From: Manihot esculenta
Lineage: Eukaryota; Streptophyta; Magnoliopsida; Malpighiales; Euphorbiaceae
Assembly: GCF_001659605.2 (NCBI RefSeq)
Contig: NC_035170.2
Location: forward strand, 4,588,001-4,652,000
Direction of reading: 5' to 3'
DNA length: 64,000 nt
Both the position numbers and the translations under genes were made by a program. Below, piece by piece: positions 35,801-46,441 of the stretch. The notes under the pieces were generated by a model. That model did no database searches and was not told the DNA's origin. It was given only the letters and a program-made list of their open reading frames with translations. Within the stretch, counting starts at the first letter, position 1. Every line of letters starts with the position of its first letter.

Positions 35801-37859
35801 ACTCCCTCACATGAGCTAGAAACCCCTGACATCCCCTCCTAAGCAACCTGCGAGCCTGAAGAGCTGAAATTAGACCTCTAGGTGTACCCCTCTTGTCTCC
35901 TCTGAAGACGACCTCTGACCCATCCTGACATCTGAACTTAACTACTTTGTCCCTGCAGTCCAAGGTAGCACCATGGGTAGATAGCCAATCCATCCCTAGA
36001 ATGACGTCAAAGTCTGTCAAATCTAGAACCACAAGGTCGGCGGACAAGCATCTTCCCTCTATAAAAACTGGACTACACTGGCAGACTGACTCTGCAACTG
36101 ACGGGTCACACTTGGGTCCACTGACCCATAGGGGACACTCTAACCCAGAGACCATCAATCCTAACCTCTGAACGGCTCTCGGTGCAATAAAAGAGTGAGA
36201 TGCACCCGGGTCCATTAATGCATACACATCAGAACACCCAATGATGAGATTACCTGACACCACGGTGTTGGATGTGTTAGCCTCCTGCTGTGTCATGGTG
36301 AAGATCCTGGCTGGAGCTGATGGACCTTCACCTCTGAATCCTGCTGAGGAAGAAGCTGACCCTCTCCCTCTGCCTCTGCCACTGGCCTGTGTAGCAGCTA
36401 GAGCTACTGGCTGTGCCACACTTCCTGAAGCTGTCTGCTGTGTCTGTGCCGTAGGAACTGCTTTAGGGCATTGCCATGACATATGCCCCTCTTGCCCACA
36501 TCTGTAGCAGGTCGTTGTCCCATACCGGCATAAACCCCTGTGTGGCCTACCACACTTCGCACAAGCTGCATTATCCGCCCCAGAACTAGAACCACTGCCA
36601 AACCCCAGACTAGACTTGACCTTGTTCCAGAACTTATTCTTCTTACCCTTGGGCTTACCCCATCTCTTACTGCCTGAAGCTGCTGCACTCAAGGTAGAGG
36701 GATCTAACCTTCCCCCTCCCGGAGTTTTAGAACCAGAAGCTTGTGCCACTGTCTGTTTGACTGTCCCCTGAACGATGGCACTAGCCTCCATTCTCCTAGC
36801 CATGTCTACTATGGCGTGAAAACTCTCTCTATCTGCTGACTGTACCAAGGAGGAATACCTAGGATGGAGCTTCATGATATACCTCCTCGACTTCTTCTGG
36901 TCTGTGCTAAGGTCTTGCCCAGCAAAAGGCAGCAACTCCATAAACCTGTCAGTATACTCGTCTACACTCATGTCATCGGTTTGCCTCAACTGCTCGAATT
37001 CTATCATCTTCAATTCCCTTGAACTATCAGGGAAAGCCCATCCTGCAAATTCATTAGCGAACTCCTCCCACGATAGGCTATCCACCCTCGGCTTCACATA
37101 GTTTTTGAACCACTCACGGGCCTTTTTGCATTTCAAGGTGAAACCAGCCATCTGAATGGCTCTACTATCATCAGCTCCGATCTCCTCTGTGATCATCTTG
37201 ACCTTCTCCAAATACACAAACGGGTCATCACCTGACTCAAACTGGGGAGCACCCAACTTCATGTAATCTGTCATTTTAGCCTTACTTCTCCCAGATGAGC
37301 TAGGCTGAGGTATCTGGGTATCTGGGCATGTAGGTGCTGGTGGTGGTGGAGGTACAGCATCCCCTGAGGTAGGGTTTGCTGGATTTGGATAGTATGGTGG
37401 AGGTGGGTACACCGGGTACTGTGGATATGGTGGGTAGTATGGTGGGTATGGCATCTGTGTGGGGTAGGGGTTAAAACTAGGGTAATCCGATGTACCTCCC
37501 ATCGAATACCCGGGATTTTGGGTGTAGGGCGGATAGTGAGGTGGCTGAACAAATCCCGAGGCCTGAGTGCCTCCTTGGGATTCTCCCATACCCTCTTCTG
37601 ACATACTGACGCCCAAACTGCCATCCCTCCTTTGATCAACATCCATCTGATCCCCCATATCCTCTGACATACCTCCCTGCACTGTTCCTCTGACTGATCT
37701 GCTTCTTCCCAGATCTAAAGACCTTCTAGGGTCTCTCACTGCTCGGTCCCTGTTGGACCTACTCGACATTGCCCTAGGCAATGTTGAAGGACGGGCATCA
37801 ATGCCCTCGTCCTGAGGTGGTATTCCAGTCAATCGTGCAGATCGACGGGTTCCTCTCAT
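32868..37859 (-). CDS. Intact gag-pol polyprotein of element F (chromovirus)
   Basis: A single unbroken frame of 1663 residues. Domains by residue: Pro/Tyr-rich region 100-185; gag core about 195-345; CCHC knuckle C451-C454-H459-C464; Ser/Gly-rich linker; protease with D550-P-G-A and the DVILGMDWL motif near 618; reverse transcriptase about 735-920 with FIDD at 884-887; RNase H about 1025-1140 (Asp near 1034, Glu near 1071, Asp near 1096); integrase zinc finger H1251, H1258, C1288, C1291; catalytic Asp 1321, Asp 1382 and Glu 1418 (exact D,D35E spacing); chromodomain-like end from about 1612. The product would be cleaved by its own protease and act in virus-like particles and the nucleus. Start choice: the ATG at 37859 follows a conserved TTTCTCAG and matches MRGTRR/MKGTRR in E and D. 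All visible catalytic residues are present, except that the protease triad reads DPG instead of DTG or DSG. Confidence 0.95.
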   Translation of the reverse strand: MRGTRRSARLTGIPPQDEGIDARPSTLPRAMSSRSNRDRAVRDPRRSLDLGRSRSVRGTVQGGMSEDMGDQMDVDQRRDGSLGVSMSEEGMGESQGGTQASGFVQPPHYPPYTQNPGYSMGGTSDYPSFNPYPTQMPYPPYYPPYPQYPVYPPPPYYPNPANPTSGDAVPPPPPAPTCPDTQIPQPSSSGRSKAKMTDYMKLGAPQFESGDDPFVYLEKVKMITEEIGADDSRAIQMAGFTLKCKKAREWFKNYVKPRVDSLSWEEFANEFAGWAFPDSSRELKMIEFEQLRQTDDMSVDEYTDRFMELLPFAGQDLSTDQKKSRRYIMKLHPRYSSLVQSADRESFHAIVDMARRMEASAIVQGTVKQTVAQASGSKTPGGGRLDPSTLSAAASGSKRWGKPKGKKNKFWNKVKSSLGFGSGSSSGADNAACAKCGRPHRGLCRYGTTTCYRCGQEGHMSWQCPKAVPTAQTQQTASGSVAQPVALAATQASGRGRGRGSASSSAGFRGEGPSAPARIFTMTQQEANTSNTVVSGNLIIGCSDVYALMDPGASHSFIAPRAVQRLGLMVSGLECPLWVSGPKCDPSVAESVCQCSPVFIEGRCLSADLVVLDLTDFDVILGMDWLSTHGATLDCRDKVVKFRCQDGSEVVFRGDKRGTPRGLISALQARRLLRRGCQGFLAHVRELDSHVREPASVPVVSEFLDVFPDELPGLPPAREIEFEIELMPSTRPISIPPYRMAPAEMKELKEQLQELVDKGFIRPSTSPWGAPVLFVKKKDGSLRLCIDYRQLNKVTIKNKYPLPRIDDLFDQLAGAGCFSKIDLRSGYHQLRIREEDVPKTAFRTRYGHYEFLVMPFGLTNAPAAFMDLMNRIFRPYLDHFVIVFIDDILVYSRNAEEHAHHLKIVLQTLREHGLYAKFSKCEFWLRSISFLGHIVSENGIEVDPKKVEAVTNWPRPTSVTEIRSFLGLAGYYRRFVQDFSKIAAPLTRLTRKNQRFEWTDRCEESFEELKKRLTSAPVLALPTSNEDFTVFCDASRVGLGCVLMQNGRVIAYASRQLKRHEMNYPTHDLEMAAVIFALKMWRHYLYGVKCEIFTDHKSLQHILSQRDLNLRQRRWVELLSDYDCKIQYHPGKANVVADALSRKSLGSLSHITAERRPVVKEFYKLIEEGLQMELSGTGALIAQMKVTPVFLEQVAQKQHEDPELVKIARTVQSGKDSEFRFDDKGILRYGNRLCVPDDIGLKGDIMREAHNARYSVHPGATKMYQDLKRVYWWPAMKREVAQFVSACEICQRVKLEHQKPAGMLNPLPIPEWKWENIAMDFVVGLPATSNRLDSIWVIVDRLTKSAHFIPVRSNYSVDKLAQVYVDEVVRLHGVPVSIVSDRGPQFTSRFWRSLQSAMGTRLDFSTAFHPQTDGQSERTIQTIEDMLRMCVLDFGGSWKQHLPLVEFAYNNSYHASIGMAPYEALYGRKCRSPVCWEEVGERSLAGPELVEITSRVVPIIRERIKTATSRQKSYADIRRKQVEFQEGDLVLLKVSPMKGVVRFGKKGKLAPRYIGPFEVLQRIGNVSYKLDLPASMERIHPVFHVSMLRKFVSDPGKVLSEPDVEIQEDLTYVEQPVRILDTQIRKLRNKEIPMVKVLWNHHNLEECTWETRESMLQQYPHLF

Positions 37860-38095
37860 CCTGTTTTCTGAGAAACAGTAAACATCACATAAACATTAGC
37901 ATTAAATGGTTCATGTCGGCAAGCATGAACCTCACAGCTACATTACACACATAGCATATCATCATGGCATATCATACAATCATAGCAAGACAGGACTCTA
38001 CATCCTATCCTAGTGGACATGATTTTTGCCTATTGTGCTTGACCTTCTATAACATCTATGAGCCCGACACTCTAGGTCCGACCATATGAACCTAG

Positions 38096-38108
38096 GGCTC
38101 TGATACCA
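38096..38108 (-). other. Primer binding site (initiator Met tRNA) of element F
   Basis: The minus strand reads TGGTATCAGAGCC three bases inside the 5' LTR, as in D and E. Confidence 0.9.
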
Positions 38109-38111
38109 CTC

Positions 38112-40377
38112 TGTAACGCCCCGGAAATCCGGACCGTTACCGGCGCTAGGATCCAGATCGGCGTAAGGCCGCCGGGACCCGTAGCAAGCCTAACATACAT
38201 CCTGTTTATCTGTTTAATCCCATACATGATCAACAAACATACATAAGAATTAAAAACTTTTCTTTTCTTCATTTACCAAACTCAACCTGTGCATGCACTA
38301 TATTCATCATATACATAAACATTAATCCCTCTGTGGGATTTCATCAAAGCCTCAATGGGCAATATATATCCTGTGTTGAGTTGGTTCACATATACATCAT
38401 AAAATAAGATCATGTACATACCAAGGGATTAACATATACTATGGTCAAGCACAACTCTATCCTCAATAACATAATTACATTCTTATCATTTGTCATGTCC
38501 ACAAACTCTAGCTATTACATACATATGACTTTTCTCTTCTTTTCTTCTCTATCAAGCCCGTACCTGCAAACCTGGGGTTAGGGGAGAGGGGTGAGCTAAA
38601 AGCCCAGTGAGCAGAAACTGAAAACATTATATTAAAGTTCATGCTTTCATGAAATGCATCATATCACAGACAATCCACATCAAGGGTGAACCTGTCACCA
38701 ATTAGTCCCAACATAGTCTCGTGCCAGGCCGTAGCATGGGGTCCTGGTCTTCCTGTCATAACATATATAAAGCCTCGTGCCAGGCCGTAGCATGGGGTCC
38801 TGGTCTTCCTGTCATAGCATATATAAAGCCTCGTGCCAGGCCGTAGCATGGGGTCCTGGTCTTCCTGTCATACATACATAAAGTCTCGTGCCAGGCCGTA
38901 GCATGGGGTCCTGGTCTTCCTGTCATAACATACATAAAGTCTCGTGGACTAATTGGATCATACAGCATTCACCCACAACCACAAAATAAAATGCAATGCG
39001 ACATATTCGTGTACTAATGCAATCAGCCTATTACATATCATCATGATGCGTGAAGCATGCCCAAACCATTCAGTTATTTGATTTAAAACATTAAGCTTGT
39101 TTCCACTCACCTCTGGCTAGCTCTGTCCAGACACTGAAGCAGCTCACTCACTGCTGGGGTCCTCGGTTCCTCGGGTCCGAACCTACACAGGTGGACTCCA
39201 ATGAGGGACCAAACATATATAAACACAACTCTAATACATCCCCCAAAAACCCCCTAAAACATCATGAAAACATCACAGAAAATATGCATGAAACGGCTGA
39301 ACAGGGCACCTTCGGCGGCACCTTCGGCGGCCGAAAGTCCTGGACAGAGACGAAACTCAGCTAGGTTCGGCGGCACCTTCGGCGGCCGAAAGTGCCAGAC
39401 AGAGACGAAAGTCTCTTTTCGGGGGCACCTTCGGCAGCCGAAAGCTGCCTTCACAAGAGGGGTTCGGCGGCCGAAACTCCCTTCGGCTGCCGAACCTGGT
39501 TTCTGCCAAACGGCAGAAACTTGGTTCAAATGAACCTCCTGCCTCCCAAAACCATAGATCATGCATATTTCTCAACCAAAACACGCATACAAGTTCCTAG
39601 GGGTCTCAAACATGCATATACCCCATCTACAACACTTCATTCACACACAAACAAGCTACATTGCTCAAACTTCATCAAAACCCATAAACTCAACATATGT
39701 CCTAACATGCATTTCTACCCATAGATCTTACTTAAAACTTGTTTAAAACATAAAAAGGGTTCAAGATCGACCCTTACCTCTTGAAGAAACGAGAGGAAAG
39801 CGATCCTAGCTTGGAGATGGAGAGATTAAGCTCTTTGAACCTCCAAGCACTCAAAGCTTGCTCAAAGCTCACAAATCTTCAAAACAAGGTTATAAACTTG
39901 TTAAAACCATGAAAGATCTAGAGGAAACACTCAAGATCGAGGGAGGAACGGTGGAGACTCACCTTGGCCGACAATGGGAGAGAAAAAGCTCGCCCGTGCG
40001 GACCAAGGGGACCCTTTTATAGTGGCTGGCCAGGCCACGTTCGGGGGCCGAATGTGCCTCCGCATCCATGCAATGTTCGGCGGCCGAACATAAGGTTCGG
40101 CGGCCGAACCTGCACTTCCCTCACTTAGACTTTCGGGGGCCTAACGTGCCTCCCAAAGTCCATGCATGTTCGGCGGCCGAAAGTGAGTTTCGGCGGCCGA
40201 ACCTGAGTTTTTCCTTAAAGAATTTTCATGCAAAAATTTATTTAAAATCATACTTAAAACATTAAAATACATGAAAATATTTTATAAAAACATGCTTTTA
40301 CCCTTCTAGAGGTTTCCGACACCCAAATTCCACCGGACGGTAGGAATTCCGATACCGGAGTCTAGCCGGGTATTACA
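38112..40377 (-). repeat. 5' LTR of element F
   Basis: 2266 bp, apparently identical to 30491-32756. TATA box at 40015-40021 (minus). This LTR would drive transcription leftwards into gag-pol. Confidence 0.95.
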
Positions 40378-41609
40378 ACTTTATTCCAGAACTTGTTCTT
40401 CTTACCCTTAGGCTTACCCCATCTCTTACTGCCTGAAGCTGCTGCACTCAGAGTAGAGGGATCTAATCTTCCCCCACCCAGAGTTTTAGAACCGGAAGAC
40501 TGTGCCACTGACTGCTTAACTGTCCCTTGAACGATGGCACTGGCCTCCATTTTCCTGGCCATATCTACTATGGCATGGAAGCTCTCCCTGTCCACTGACT
40601 GGATCAAGGAGGAATACCTGGAATGGAGTTTCATAACATACCTCCTTGACCTCTTCGAATCTGTATCCAGACTCTGCCCAGAAAAAGGCAACAGCTCCAA
40701 AAATCTGTCGGTGAACTCCTCCACACCCATTTCATCCGTCTGCCTCAACTGTTCGAACTCTATCATCTTCAGCTCCCTTGAACTATCGGGAAAAGCCCAT
40801 CCTGCAAACTCGTTTGCAAACTCTTCCCAAGTCATGCTGTCCACTCTCGGTTTCACATAATTCTTGAACCACTCCCGTGCCTTCTTGCACTTAAGCGTGA
40901 ACCCGACCATTTGAATGGCTCTACTGTCATCAGCCCCAATCTCATTTGTGATTACTTTAACCCTTTTAAGATACACAAATGGGTCATCCCCTTTTTCATA
41001 CTGAGGGGCACCCAATTTCATGTAGTCAGTCATCTTAACCTTGCTCCCACTGGCTGAGCTAGGTCTAGGTGGCTGAACAACTGGGGCTGCTGGTTCTGCA
41101 GGTGGTGGAGGTGGTGCAACATTTTCTGAGGTAGGGTTTGCTGGGTTTGGATAGTAGGGTGGAGGTGGATACATTGGGTACTGAGAGTATGGTGGGTATG
41201 GCATCTGTGTGGGATAAGGGGTGAAACTAGGGTAATCCGATGTACCTCCCATCGAATACCCGGGATGTTGTGAGAAATGTGGGTAGTGAGGTGGCTGAAC
41301 AAATCCCGAGGCCTGAGTGCCTCCTTGGGACTCTCCCATACCTTCCTCTGACATGCCAACTCCCAGACTGCCATCCCTCCTCTGCTCTACATCCATCTCA
41401 TCCCCCATGCTCTCAGACATTCCTCCCTGAACTGTTCCTCTGACTGATCTGCTTCTACCCAGATCCAAAGACCTTCTAGGGTCTCTTGCTGCTCTTTCTC
41501 GGTTAGACCTACTAGACATTGCCCTAGGCAATGCTGGAGGACGGGCGCTCATGCCCTCATCCTCAGGTGGTACTCCAGTCAATCTTGCTGATCGACGAGT
41601 TCCTTTCAT
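40378..41609 (-). pseudogene. gag N-terminal part of element D
   Basis: The minus-strand frame starts [12 protein letters not shown] at 41609 and covers the Pro/Tyr-rich region and the gag core ([39 protein letters not shown]). It runs into element F at the ACTTT duplication and resumes at 30490. The frame itself is open to that point. The upstream sequence TGTTTTTCAG, ending nine bases before the ATG, resembles a splice acceptor and is shared with E and F. Confidence 0.88.
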
Positions 41610-41854
41610 CCTGTTTTCTGAAAAACAGTACACATAGCACAAACATTAGCATCATATGGTTCATGTGGGCACACATGAACCCGCATCACATACTTCACAT
41701 ATCAGCATATCATGCATATTATCATGGCATTTCACATCATCAAGCAAGACAGGAGTCCACATCCTATCCTAGTGGACATGATCTTTTCCTATTGTGCTTG
41801 ACCTTCTATAACATCTATGAGTCCGACACTCTAGGTCCGACCATATGAACCTAG

Positions 41855-41867
41855 GGCTCTGATACCA
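41855..41867 (-). other. Primer binding site of element D
   Basis: The minus strand reads TGGTATCAGAGCC, three bases from the 5' LTR, as in E and F. Confidence 0.88.
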
Positions 41868-41870
41868 TTC

Positions 41871-42522
41871 TGTAACGACCCGAAAAAACGGACCGCTACC
41901 GGCGCTAGGATCCAGATCGGCCCTTACCTCTTGAAGATCGAGAGGGAGACGACCTAAACTTGGAGATCCACGAAAATGAGCTCCTGAGTTCCCAAAGCTC
42001 CAAAACTTGGTTTAAATGCTCAAACTTGCAAACGTGAGTTTAAAACTCAAGAAAATGGAAGAGATTTGGAGGAAGAACACGAGAGTTGCAAAGGGATGGT
42101 CGGAAGCTTGCTGTGGCCGAAAATGGGAGAAAACTCGCCCATTTCGGCTAAGTGCCCCTTTTATAGGTGGCTGGCCAGGTCACGTTCGGGGGCCGAATGC
42201 GCTTCCGCATCCATGCAATGTTCGGCGGCCGAACTTGACTTTCGGCGGCTGAACCTGGACTTCCCTAACTCATGCTTTCGGGGGCCTAACGTGCCTCCAA
42301 AACGCATGCATGTTCGGCGGCCGAACTTGACTTTCGGCGGCCGAACCTGGGTTTTCCTCCAAGGACTTTTCATGCAAAAACTCATTTAATTTCATACTTA
42401 AAACCATTAAAAACATGAAAACATTTTACAAAAACATGATTTTACCCTTCTAGAGGTCTCCGACATCCGAGATCCCACCGAACGGTAGGAATTCCGATAC
42501 CGGAGTCTAGCCGGGTATTACA
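41871..42522 (-). repeat. 5' LTR of element D (short form)
   Basis: 652 bp, nearly identical to 15981-16633 (one fewer A in the run near the start and a few substitutions). It keeps the upstream GCC-palindromes, the TATA box (CCTTTTATAGG on the plus strand, about 42158-42168) and the GAGGTAAG word, and lacks the downstream cluster, the exon-like segment and the minisatellite. Confidence 0.88.
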
Positions 42523-43966
42523 TATAGCCTTTAGAAGCCCTTTTCACTTAAGCAAGCATGACGGATATAAACAAGCACCTTAAGCAAGCACGTCGAGAAA
42601 CCCTAAGCACCTCCCGAAAGGGACTCGTTCCCGACTCGCTAATCACACTGTCTGCTTTATTTCTGGATATGTCCGTTTCTTTATTTAAGTTTTCTATGAT
42701 TCAGTTATTAGCAGATTAGAGTTAAGCTAGCACCTCCCCTAATGCCACTTACTCTAGGAATGAAATAGCCTAACGATGGCACTACTCTACCTATGGGTTT
42801 GAGGATGTTACAGGACTCAAATGAGGGACCAAACTAACTCAAGAACATCTCTAAGAAACTTCCCGAAAACCCTCTCAAAGATCCTAAAACAACCACATAA
42901 AACATGCAAAAGAAAGCTGGACAGGGCACTTTCGGCGGCAGGTTCGGCGGCCGAAACCCCTCTCTAGAGACGAAACTCATGCATGTTCGGCGGCACCTTC
43001 GGCGGCCGAAGGTCTCGTCCAGAGACGAAACTCACACACTTTCGGCGGCCGAACTCCCTCTTTCGGCGGCCGAAAGTCCCTTTCTAAACCGAAAGCCTAG
43101 CTTTCGGGGGCAAGCTTTGGCAGCCGAAACTGCCTCCACAAGGGGTTCGGCGGCCGAACCTGGTTTTGCCCGCTGGGCAGAACCCTGCTCTGTTTCATGT
43201 AAACATTTCCCCAAACTTTCCCAACATGCATATCAACTACTCCCAACTAGCACATACCATAAAACATGCATCAAAGGGCCTCAACCTCACTTATCACCCC
43301 AAGACACATACATACAACACTTAAACATGCTTAAACACAAAATCATGCAAAACCTCAACCAAAACCCTATTCATGCATACTACCCATCAAACTTCCATAA
43401 AACCTTAAAAAATCATCAAAGAAGTTCAGGATCCACCCTTACCTCCTTAAGAACTTGAGGATGAGTGATCCTAACGTGGAGATATGAAGAAAACCTCTTC
43501 CAAAGCTCCAAACTTCCAAACTTGCTATTTTTGCTCAAAACCTTCAAAACACACCAAAACTCTTAAAACCCTTGAAAGATTTGGTGAAAAACATGAAAAA
43601 CATGAAAGTCAACTTGGGAGAGGCTGGAACTCACCTCTGGCTGCAAGTGGAGGAGAAATATCCTCCTTCCACTGACCCTTTGGCCCCTTTTATAGGTGGC
43701 TGGCCAGACCACCTTCGGCAGCCGAACGTGAATCCGAAGCCATGCAATGTTCGGGGGCCGAAAGTGACCTTCGGCAGCCGAACCTTTGCATTTCTCCCTT
43801 GTTGCTTTTCTTTCAAAACTCCTTTCCTTTCACACTTGAAAACATTCAAAACTCTTAAAACACACATGAAAACATATGTCTTACCCTTCTCGAGGGTTCC
43901 GACACCCGAGATGCCACCAGACGACAGGAATTTCGAGGCCGGACTCGAGCCGGGTATTACATTTAG

Positions 43967-45359
43967 GGTATAAGCGACCCTCAATTCATGGGGAATCAGG
44001 GCCTGAGGCAGCTTTATGCTGACGTCGGCAGACATGATCCCCTTATCTCTCTTTACCGTGTTAGGGGCACTTCCTGCGCGATCGCCTGAGGAGACCCCCT
44101 GCCCGGAGACTTACGTAGCTAAGATTCTTTAACCAGCCTCCTTTTCTTTTTTTAAGGTTGAGGAGGGTCAGACCTTTGAGAAGCGGCCCGAGAATTCTTC
44201 CTCATCAGGCCATCCGAAGCCTCATCCTCCCCTTTAGAGGAGTAGTCAGATGGGAGAACTTGGATAGCAAAGGTATCGAGAGGACCGTAAGGGTTATCTC
44301 ATTTATGAGTCATTTGCTGAACACTCCCTTCTTCAACTATTTTCCCAATGCCTACTTCCTCCACAGTCTCCACAATACCCTCCTCAGTGACTGTATTTGA
44401 GGGAAGTCCTATGATTATCAAAGGTCACGCATTCTCCTCTTATTGAGGATTAAGATCAAGGGCATCGTGAACGTCTGAATGACCTCTATAGTCTTTCGAG
44501 CAGTGAATTGCTCGACAATCTACTTGACAAAATCATTGGACAATGTGAAATTCTGGGGCATTGTGGTCTCACCCATTGGAATGTTAGAAGCTGCGAACCA
44601 AAAAGATGAAAAATTTTAGTCAAGAAAAAAAAAGCAAAAAATGAAAGAAATCAATCGATGTATACCAACGGCATAACAATCGCCCCTGAGAGAAAGTTGT
44701 AGACATTTGAAAATATCATACTTATAAGGGAGAGAAGTCAGATGAGCAAAATACAATTGCTCCCACTCAGACAAGCAGGGGAAAATATTACACTCGGAGT
44801 CAATATCTTCTTAAGCTGTGTCAAAGCCCCAACTCTGTTCTCCCCTCAAGTGAATAACAGCAAAGCTTTCGACCCAATTATGGATAGAATCCTTATGGCT
44901 TATGAAAAAAATACACAAACCCATGCGGCCACTGTAGTTCCAAAACCCATTGTTTGACTTAAGGATCCTAAAGAGAGACCTAAAAAGGTTCACGAATGGT
45001 TTGAATCCCCATCCCCAGCACACCACCTCAAAGACACGTATGAATAAAATGGAGTTGGGAGTCAGCATCCTAGGAAACACTTAGTATAACTAGAAGACCT
45101 CGATAAAGAGAGGAGAAAGAGGAAAAGATAGATCATGCTCAAACTATTTCAAGTAAAAGACTAGCTTTTTTCTGTATTGAGCGTCGACTAGCCCAGGAGG
45201 AGGAGGAGAAGAGAACAGAGCAATCCTCTCAAAGGAGTGTGGAGCCCTGATATGATAGGACTTCGTGAGAAGCAACTCTTCAGGAATAGCTCTTCGAAGG
45301 TTATTTGGAGTAATGTTAGACTGCAACCTCTCTATAAAGGCAAATTCTAAGGGAGCCAT
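43967..45359 (-). pseudogene. N-terminal part of the Tat antisense frame (gypsy-type 'transposase 28' like)
   Basis: The minus-strand frame begins MAPLEFAFIERLQSNITPNNLRRAIPEE at 45359 and runs to 45144 (SYHIRAPHSFERIALFSSPPPPG). After stops it resumes at 45080-44811 with LTPNSILFIRVFEVVCWGWGFKPFVNLFRSLFRI..GFWNYSGRMGLC. This pattern matches the N-terminal domain often annotated in plants as 'putative gypsy type transposon' and found as an extra antisense frame between pol and the 3' LTR of Tat elements. Several stops and gaps make it a pseudogene. It was separated from its coiled-coil tail (11372-12631) by solo LTR B and its contents. Confidence 0.6.
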
Positions 45360-45665
45360 GGAAAAGGGAGACGTACCTGAAGCAAGAAATTTCCAAAGGG
45401 AGAGCTGAGGAAGGAGAGAGTTCGAAGCATAAAGGAAAGAGTTCGAAATGCCAAAGTAGTTTAAAGCATCCAAAGGAAGGCTTTTATAGGCCGCGAAATT
45501 CAAATTTCAATTCAACTCCCTTATTAGTGCCTATTTTAGAACCGATGATGATGAGGGCATATTTCTCAGATGGAAATTCATCGAAAACCATCCGCAACAG
45601 CTTGATAAAATTAAGTTCACTCCTTCAACCATCATAAATAACCTTCGGAGAAGTGAAAGGGCATA

Positions 45666-46441
45666 TGATAACATATAAATAACAGGGCTCGTTAAGATCG
45701 CAATACGTGTACACAGGATTCGGAAGGGCTCCATGAACCTTTCTATCCAGTTTGATTAGGCAGTAGAAAGTCCAGCCTATGAGGTACGAGAATCAAACCA
45801 CCAACACTCCTGATCCTGCCAAAGCTTGGAATGGATGGGAGCACCTCTTCAAAGCTCGTACCACAATGAGGTGTTGAATGCGGGCACGACCAACCTTAAT
45901 GACCAAAGGGAACCTATCACGATACAGATCGAGTGAGCTGGGCACAACCTGATGAAACCAAGATAGGATATTGACCTCCTACACACTGGTCGTCTTCTTC
46001 GTATATCACCAAGATCATAAATGTGAGTGCAGTAAAATAGACTGATGTGACGCACATGATAAATAGAGTATGAATTAATCGGTTCTATATTTATTAGCCA
46101 ACTATTCATCATTGATGAGCCACCTAACACACTTGCAAGAAGACATCATCATCTAGTTCGATGGGACGTATCACAAGGGGTGTCAAAATGATCAGAGGTA
46201 TATATACCACTGATCTAATCCAAAAAGGGGGATTTTTCTGAACATTTTCACTAAATACACCTCTTTTTATTTTCTTCAAAAGGACCTTAACCTTTTCAAC
46301 CTCAAGACCTAGTTCATTAACTCTCATTTATTTCCATTATTCACACCCCATGGAACCAATCTCAGTTCACTAATTTTTTCACTAAATTGAACCATTGTCC
46401 AAGTGTCTATCTCCGGAAAGTCCATCGGATCTCAATGGGCA
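45666..46441 (+). repeat. 3' LTR of the Tat-like host element
   Basis: 776 bp homologous to 6120-6905. It begins TGATAACATATAAATAAC after a purine tract and ends near CTCAATGGGCA. Confidence 0.65.

Larger units (their letters stand above)
30491..40377 (-). mobile_element. Element F: complete, apparently intact Tekay-type Ty3/gypsy
   Basis: A 9887-bp element reading right to left: 5' LTR 38112-40377, primer site 38096-38108, gag-pol 37859-32868, hairpin plus polypurine tract 32757-32793, 3' LTR 30491-32756. ACTTT flanks it at 30486-30490 and 40378-40382, inside the gag of element D. Both LTRs are 2266 bp and I saw no difference between them. All features needed for self-mobility are present. 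Confidence 0.95.
15981..42522 (-). mobile_element. Element D: defective Tekay-type Ty3/gypsy, target duplication TATAG
   Basis: The element reads right to left: 5' LTR 41871-42522, primer site 41855-41867, gag-pol from 41609 leftwards, polypurine tract 16634-16647, 3' LTR 15981-16633. TATAG flanks it at 15976-15980 and 42523-42527. Two later elements, E and F, sit in its gag-pol. Its LTRs are only about 652 bp because both lack about 1.6 kb present in relatives. The coding region also has a stop at 17716-17718 and a 20-bp duplication at 28248-28287. Confidence 0.85.
13620..42812 (-). mobile_element. Solo LTR C (another gypsy family), target duplication GGACT, split by D
   Basis: Left piece 13620-15980 begins TGTAACACCCC. 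Right piece 42528-42812 ends GAGGATGTTACA. The total is about 2.65 kb. GGACT repeats at 13615-13619 and 42813-42817. The terminal TGTAAC/GTTACA pattern matches Ty3/gypsy LTRs, but the body is not similar to the Tekay-type LTRs here and lacks GCC-palindromes. No coding DNA was found in either piece; frames at 14518-15311 are chance frames in AT-rich LTR sequence. The orientation is inferred from the termini. Confidence 0.7.
12637..43961 (-). mobile_element. Solo LTR B (Tekay-type), target duplication TTTAG, split by C
   Basis: Left piece 12637-13619 starts TGTAACAGCCCGG. Right piece 42818-43961 ends GCCGGGTATTACA. Together they make about 2.13 kb, one LTR in minus orientation. TTTAG flanks it at 12632-12636 and 43962-43966. 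Neither a primer site nor coding DNA of its own is present. It has a minisatellite at about 13205-13360, GCC-palindromes at 42930-43160 and 43715-43785, and a TATA box (CCTTTTATAGG on the plus strand, about 43686-43696). Everything from 13620 to 42812 is later insertion C with its contents. Confidence 0.8.
6120..46441 (+). mobile_element. Non-autonomous Tat-like Ty3/gypsy element hosting the nest
   Basis: Two homologous, diverged LTRs (6120-6905 and 45666-46441) bracket the region in the same orientation. A primer-binding-like site (TGGCACCGTCTGTGGGAA) follows the left LTR at 6911-6928. A purine tract (GGAGAAGTGAAAGGG) lies just before the right LTR at about 45647-45661. Remaining own DNA is 6906-7885, 10214-12636 and 43962-45665; everything else is later insertions. 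No protease, reverse transcriptase or integrase belongs to this element, so it must have depended on an autonomous relative. It carries tandem arrays and an antisense frame, both known features of plant Tat elements. I could not find matching target duplications (ACATA on the left, TTTAT on the right). Confidence 0.7.
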
